Source: Nitrososphaerales archaeon (GTDB lineage Archaea > Thermoproteota > Nitrososphaeria > Nitrososphaerales > CADDZS01). From it: a stretch of DNA of 34,990 bases. The stretch lies in contig JASHPQ010000218.1 of NCBI GenBank assembly GCA_030037995.1, positions 1 to 34,990 of the forward strand. Reading direction: 5' to 3'. Shown piece by piece: positions 31,528-34,990 of this stretch. The notes below the pieces were generated by a model, which was given only the letters and a program-made list of their open reading frames with translations, made no database searches and was not told where the DNA came from. The translations under genes were made by a program, and so were the position numbers. Position 1 is the first letter of the stretch. Each line of letters begins with the position of its first letter.

Positions 31528-31845
31528 ATGGTAGAGAAAACTGAAATCGTAAAGCAGCTCGCTCAAGTGGTCGATCCCGAGGTCGGAGTCGCCATAACAG
31601 AGATGGATCTTGTGGACGAAATTGGCATTGACGACAAGACCGGGACCGTTACTGTGGGCTTTCATCTGACCGCCCCCTTCTGTCCGCCAATGTTCGCTCT
31701 GGAAATCGCCCAGGACATTAAGAGAAGATTGCTGACCCTAGACGGCGTGAAGGAAGTTAAAGTCTCCATGACCGGGCACTTCATGGCCGAGGAGATTAAC
31801 AGAAGGGTGAATACGCCTCCTTCTGCTGCCTCGCCGCAGCATTGA
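31528..31845 (+). CDS. MIP18/DUF59 family Fe-S assembly protein (SufT/PaaD-like)
   Basis: The product is 105 residues. It has the family pattern VVDPEVGVAITEMDLVDEI, the Cys-bearing VGFHLTAPFCPPMFALEIAQDI and VKEVKVSMTG. Members help mature or deliver Fe-S clusters. It converges on the IscU/SufU scaffold gene with only 7 nt between stops, and sufS and sufD follow, so a role in cluster assembly is likely. A tail of Pro/Ser residues ends the protein. Confidence 0.87.
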   Translation: MVEKTEIVKQLAQVVDPEVGVAITEMDLVDEIGIDDKTGTVTVGFHLTAPFCPPMFALEIAQDIKRRLLTLDGVKEVKVSMTGHFMAEEINRRVNTPPSAASPQH

Positions 31846-31852
31846 GAAATTT

Positions 31853-32272
31853 TTAGGCGCTGGCGCTGCTAGCGACTTCCTCAGCGGTCATCTTTTCGCC
31901 GAGGTAATCGTAGACTGCTGTCTTCATGACTTTTAGCGGCAGGAGGGCACACTTGATCCTCACCGCTCCCAAGTTGGGAGATCCGAGGTTCTCAAGCAAA
32001 ACGGTCTTGTCGATCTTGCGGACGTCTTCGATGGATTTTCCCATCACCAATTCCGTTAGCATCGACGCGGAAGCTTGAGAGATCGCACAGCCGTCGCCGT
32101 TGAACTTGATGTCCGAAACCTTGCCGTCGGAAAACTTCAGCTGCATTTCCACTACGTCCCCGCAGAGCGGGTTCGAGTCTTTGGACTTTGCGTCAGGGGA
32201 TTCGATCGTCCCCCGGTTCCGGGGATTCTTGTAATAATCCAGTATGATTTCTTTGTACATGTCGGAGCTCAT
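31853..32272 (-). CDS. Fe-S cluster scaffold protein, IscU/SufU-like
   Basis: The product is 139 residues. Cluster ligands are Cys37 (NPLCGDVVE, with Asp39), Cys62 (GDGCAISQAS) and Cys108 (RIKCALLPLKV). The distance between the second and third Cys (46 residues) is closer to IscU than to Firmicutes SufU, which carries an insertion there. The Lys after Cys108 and the opening YKEIILDYYKNPRNRG are typical. It starts at ATG 32272, four bases past the sufS stop, so the two are expressed together. Confidence 0.93.
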   Translation of the reverse strand: MSSDMYKEIILDYYKNPRNRGTIESPDAKSKDSNPLCGDVVEMQLKFSDGKVSDIKFNGDGCAISQASASMLTELVMGKSIEDVRKIDKTVLLENLGSPNLGAVRIKCALLPLKVMKTAVYDYLGEKMTAEEVASSASA

Positions 32273-32276
32273 TTTA

Positions 32277-33521
32277 CTATGACAGTACCTCCTCCACTTT
32301 TCTCAACGCGTTGCAGAGCGCCTCCACATCATCCGTAGAATTGTACAGGTAAAAACTTGCTCTTGAAGTTGACGGTACGTCCAGTTTTTGCATCATCAGC
32401 TGCGCGCAGTGGTGCCCGGATCGGATCGCCACGCCTTCACTGTCGAGGATCGAGGCAACGTCGTGCGCGTGGATCTTGCCCACGTTGAAGGAGATCACCG
32501 CCCCTCTTTTCCTAGGGTCTCTCGGCCCGTAAATCACAATGTCCTTCACCTTCGAGAGCTCTTCCAGCGCTACTTTGGTAAGCTGTCGTTCGTCGTAGGC
32601 GACGTTTTGCATTCCAAGATCTGCCAGATAGTCTATCGCGGCGCCAAACCCGATCACGCCTGCGATGTTAGACGTACCAGCTTCGAACTTCCACGGAAGA
32701 TCGTTCCAAGTGGTCTCTTCCCTCTGGACATCGCGGATCATGTCCCCGCCGAACAGAAATGGAGGCATTTCTTCCAGCAGCTCTCGTCTTCCATAGAGAC
32801 AGCCGACGCCTGTAGGGCCGAGCATCTTGTGAGCCGAGAAGGCGAAAAAGTCACACCCAATGTCCTGCACGTTGATCGGCAGATGGGGCGCTGACTGGGC
32901 GCCGTCGATTACTACCAAGGCACCGTGATCCTGCCCGAGCTTGGTGAGTCGTTTAGCATCCGTAATCCCGCCGAGGACATTGGACATGTGAGTGAATGCC
33001 AAAATTTTCGCGCCCCGTAATTTTGTTTCAAGATCCGACTCGTCTACCTCTCCGTCGTCGCTTACGGAGACGATCTCGAATTTTACTCCCTTTCGTTTCG
33101 CGAGTTGCTGCCAGGGGACAAAGTTGCTGTGGTGTTCCATCTCCGTGACCACGACCCTGTCTCCTGGCTTCACGAACTTTTCAAGAGTAGAGCGCGCGAC
33201 GAGGTTCAAGGCTTCAGTCGCGTTTTTAGTAAAGACGATTTCCTCTCGAGATCTCGCATTGACAAACCTCTGGATTTTATCTCTGGAGGCCTCGAAAGCC
33301 TCGGTCGCCTCTTCGGCGAGTTCGTGCACCGAGCGGTGGATGTTGGAATTTTGATTGGTGTAGTACTGGCAAACGGCATCGACCACCTGCTGCGGTTTCT
33401 GCGTGGTGGCGGCGTTATCGAGATAAACGAGTTTCTTTCCGTGCACTCGACGCTTCAGGATTGGAAAGTCTTTTCGGATTTTTACTACATCGAGTTTCGG
33501 AGCCCCTTCAACCTCTAGCAT
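32277..33521 (-). CDS. sufS: Cysteine desulfurase SufS
   Basis: The product is 414 residues from ATG 33521. The frame is open far upstream, but that sequence lies antisense-frame to sufD and is not homologous. This PLP enzyme takes sulfur from cysteine. Landmarks are LVYLDNAATTQKP (31-43), the PLP Lys232 in FFAFSAHKMLGPTG, GGDMIRDV, and the active Cys372 in IRSGHHCAQ, the group II (SufS-type) arrangement. It lies between sufD and the scaffold gene. Confidence 0.95.
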   Translation of the reverse strand: MLEVEGAPKLDVVKIRKDFPILKRRVHGKKLVYLDNAATTQKPQQVVDAVCQYYTNQNSNIHRSVHELAEEATEAFEASRDKIQRFVNARSREEIVFTKNATEALNLVARSTLEKFVKPGDRVVVTEMEHHSNFVPWQQLAKRKGVKFEIVSVSDDGEVDESDLETKLRGAKILAFTHMSNVLGGITDAKRLTKLGQDHGALVVIDGAQSAPHLPINVQDIGCDFFAFSAHKMLGPTGVGCLYGRRELLEEMPPFLFGGDMIRDVQREETTWNDLPWKFEAGTSNIAGVIGFGAAIDYLADLGMQNVAYDERQLTKVALEELSKVKDIVIYGPRDPRKRGAVISFNVGKIHAHDVASILDSEGVAIRSGHHCAQLMMQKLDVPSTSRASFYLYNSTDDVEALCNALRKVEEVLS

Positions 33522-33613
33522 AATTTTCGTCTTTTCTCTAAGAGAGCGTCCCACGGTATTGTGGGCGAAGGCCGTATTTCTGCTTTTTTCATTCGAAATT
33601 AGGAGTAGCGAGA

Positions 33614-34990
33614 TCAGCGGTACTTGTAGTGGCCCTCGAAAATATCGCGAGGCGCGTGCTGCTCTTTGCTTTCCTCCTCGAACAGAACTTCCTTCTTCTT
33701 TCTCTTTATCACACCCGTCTGCCTGTACCATTTGGCTTCCACGAGATCTCTCATCGTGTCCCTCAGCTCCTCCGAGTTTATCCTGGAGATCGCGGGTTCC
33801 AAGAAACCGAGAACGATGAACTTCTTCGATTCGTCTTCCGATAGGCCCCTCGACATCATGTAGAAGATCTGCTCCTCGTCGAGCTGCGACACGGAAGCAG
33901 AGTGCGTCGCCTTGACGTCGTTTGTCAAGATCTCGAGACCGGGGATCGCGTCGGATCTGGCGTCGGGGCTCAGCAGAATCGCGTGCCCCGCAAGATAGGC
34001 ACTGGAGTTCTTCGCCTCCTTTCCAATGCGGATCATCCCCTTGAACACGGAATCGGATTTGTCCATGAGGACGTTGTTGGAGAGGATCCGCCCCCGCGTG
34101 TGCTGCCCCACGTGGGATAGATCGGACACGAGATCGAACCTCTGCGAGTTGTTCCCGAGGACCACCTCCACGTCCTCCGCCCCCGCGCCGTCTTTCAGGA
34201 AAATGCTCTCGGATCTGGATCTGTGAATCTTGCCACCGAAATAGCCGAGCGTCCACCGGATCTGCGCGTCCCTTTCGCAGATCGCTTTGCTGTTAGTTAG
34301 GACGGTCGTTTGCTGCGAGTAGTCCTGAATGTTGGCGTAACTGATCGTAGATGAGTCCTTCACGTAAGCTTCCACTATTTCACTGGCAAGGCTGGGGATC
34401 TCGGCCCCGTAGCTCTCTGTCACCAATGAGACCTCGGAGTCGGGCTCTGCGTACACCCACGTCTGGCTGAAGTAGGGCTTTGTGGAATTCAATAGAAACC
34501 GAATCCTCAAGGGATCCTTCAACCGCACGCTTCTGGGAACGTAGAGGAGCCAAGCGCCGGCAAAAAGAGAGGAATTGAGAGCTGCGTACTTGTCGTCGGA
34601 GGGCTGGATCGCTTTTTCGGAAAAGATCCTCTTCAAAATCGCCTCGTGCTTTTCGAGCGCTTCGTGATAATCGCAGAAGATCACTCCCTTCGATTCGAGG
34701 TCTCTCACGTTCTTGGACGCGATCGTCTCGGTTTGGGTGCTCACGTAGTACTGGCCAGAGTCGATACCAGAAGCAATCTCCGCGATCCCCGGTGCTTGGG
34801 GATCGGCCACGGCCGGATCCAGAGTTGCAACAGCTTTGAAATCCAGTCCCAAATTCAACGCGTGTTTCGTGTAGAGGTTCGATTTCTCCTCCGGAAGGAT
34901 CTGGAACTCCTTAAGCGACTCCAGCCGGAACTCTTTCAGCCAGGACGGCTCGTTGAGAGAGCGGGAGAGCCTTTCTACGAAATCTTCCTC
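33614..34990 (-). CDS. sufD: Fe-S assembly protein SufD (SufB/SufD family), 5' end beyond the window
   Basis: The frame is open to the right edge (458 codons visible). The region before TTG 34858 still looks like SufD, with SWLKEFRLESLKEFQILP and LYTKHALNLG, so the start lies beyond 34990. The beta-helix core contains LYVPRSVRLKDPLRIRF and SHVGQHTRGRILSNN, then MIRIGKEAKNSSAYLAGHAI and the C-terminal KATHSASVSQLDEEQIFYMMSRGLSE, where SufB proteins have a similar H-x-x-x-x-x-x-D/E pattern. SufB versus SufD is decided mainly by the N terminus and length. The tail is Lys/Glu-rich. Confidence 0.88.
   Translation of the reverse strand, partial: EEDFVERLSRSLNEPSWLKEFRLESLKEFQILPEEKSNLYTKHALNLGLDFKAVATLDPAVADPQAPGIAEIASGIDSGQYYVSTQTETIASKNVRDLESKGVIFCDYHEALEKHEAILKRIFSEKAIQPSDDKYAALNSSLFAGAWLLYVPRSVRLKDPLRIRFLLNSTKPYFSQTWVYAEPDSEVSLVTESYGAEIPSLASEIVEAYVKDSSTISYANIQDYSQQTTVLTNSKAICERDAQIRWTLGYFGGKIHRSRSESIFLKDGAGAEDVEVVLGNNSQRFDLVSDLSHVGQHTRGRILSNNVLMDKSDSVFKGMIRIGKEAKNSSAYLAGHAILLSPDARSDAIPGLEILTNDVKATHSASVSQLDEEQIFYMMSRGLSEDESKKFIVLGFLEPAISRINSEELRDTMRDLVEAKWYRQTGVIKRKKKEVLFEEESKEQHAPRDIFEGHYKYR

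Noticed and set aside
33522-34256. N-terminal extension of the SufS frame
   Set aside because: The 245 extra codons are a shadow of sufD in another frame, rich in Arg/Gly and without homology. SufS begins at ATG 33521.
1-34990. CRISPR array, insertion sequence or prophage
   Set aside because: No regularly spaced repeats, transposase, integrase or terminal inverted repeats were seen. The only selfish element recognised is the intein.

Overview
This 35 kb stretch is archaeal chromosome, most likely from the Nitrososphaeria (Thaumarchaeota) or Aigarchaeota side of the TACK group. The evidence is archaeal information-processing genes (rps25e, rpo6, Alba, EndA, ATP-dependent DNA ligase, archaeal-type TrmI, rps13-rps4-rps11), archaeal TATA-like boxes placed for leaderless or short-leader transcripts, intron-containing tRNA genes with introns outside the anticodon loop, and an 11-gene complex I operon in the order nuoABCDHIJKMLN. 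Many genes have a TTG start. No gene in view fixes the exact lineage or the energy metabolism.

Layout. Positions 1-5653 hold a type IV pilus/archaellum-like machine: a TadC/GspF-type membrane platform protein (cut by the left edge), its secretion ATPase, a KaiC/RecA-like ATPase, two small proteins and a prepilin peptidase. Positions 5654-6212 hold no gene but contain repeats and possible RNA structure. Positions 6213-8004 hold a small membrane protein, a DUF47 PhoU-like protein and the tRNA splicing endonuclease. Positions 8011-10706 are a nitrogen module: an Lrp-type regulator divergent from glutamine synthetase over a perfect inverted repeat, followed by a PAT-like acetyltransferase. Positions 10708-16105 hold housekeeping genes: DNA ligase, S25e, a cyclophilin-like protein, RNA polymerase subunit Rpo6, a 53-residue zinc protein, Alba, TrmI and a membrane protein. 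Positions 16169-16641 hold two intron-bearing tRNA genes, followed by a geranylgeranyl diphosphate synthase. Positions 17634-29155 (minus strand) are the nuo operon, and 29302-30811 rps13-rps4-rps11. From 31007 to the right edge are an Lrp-type regulator, an MIP18/DUF59 protein, an IscU/SufU scaffold, SufS and SufD (cut by the right edge), which together make an Fe-S cluster assembly set.

The most striking item is a 371-residue intein inside nuoI (23872-24984). It interrupts the second [4Fe-4S] motif directly before the third cysteine ligand. Removing it restores CxxCxxCxxxCP and leaves a 166-residue NuoI. The intein ends in Ser-Asn instead of His-Asn. Its LAGLIDADG domain has Gln at one of the two catalytic acid positions. 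The extein residue three before the catalytic Cys1 is itself a cluster-ligand cysteine, the geometry of a known disulfide redox switch in another intein. A complex I subunit could therefore have maturation that senses redox or Fe-S status.

The tRNA locus is the second highlight. A tRNA with a CAT anticodon appears to carry two introns (D-arm and canonical 37/38), and the adjacent tRNA-Glu carries an intron in its T-loop. The endonuclease that would remove them is encoded about 8 kb away.
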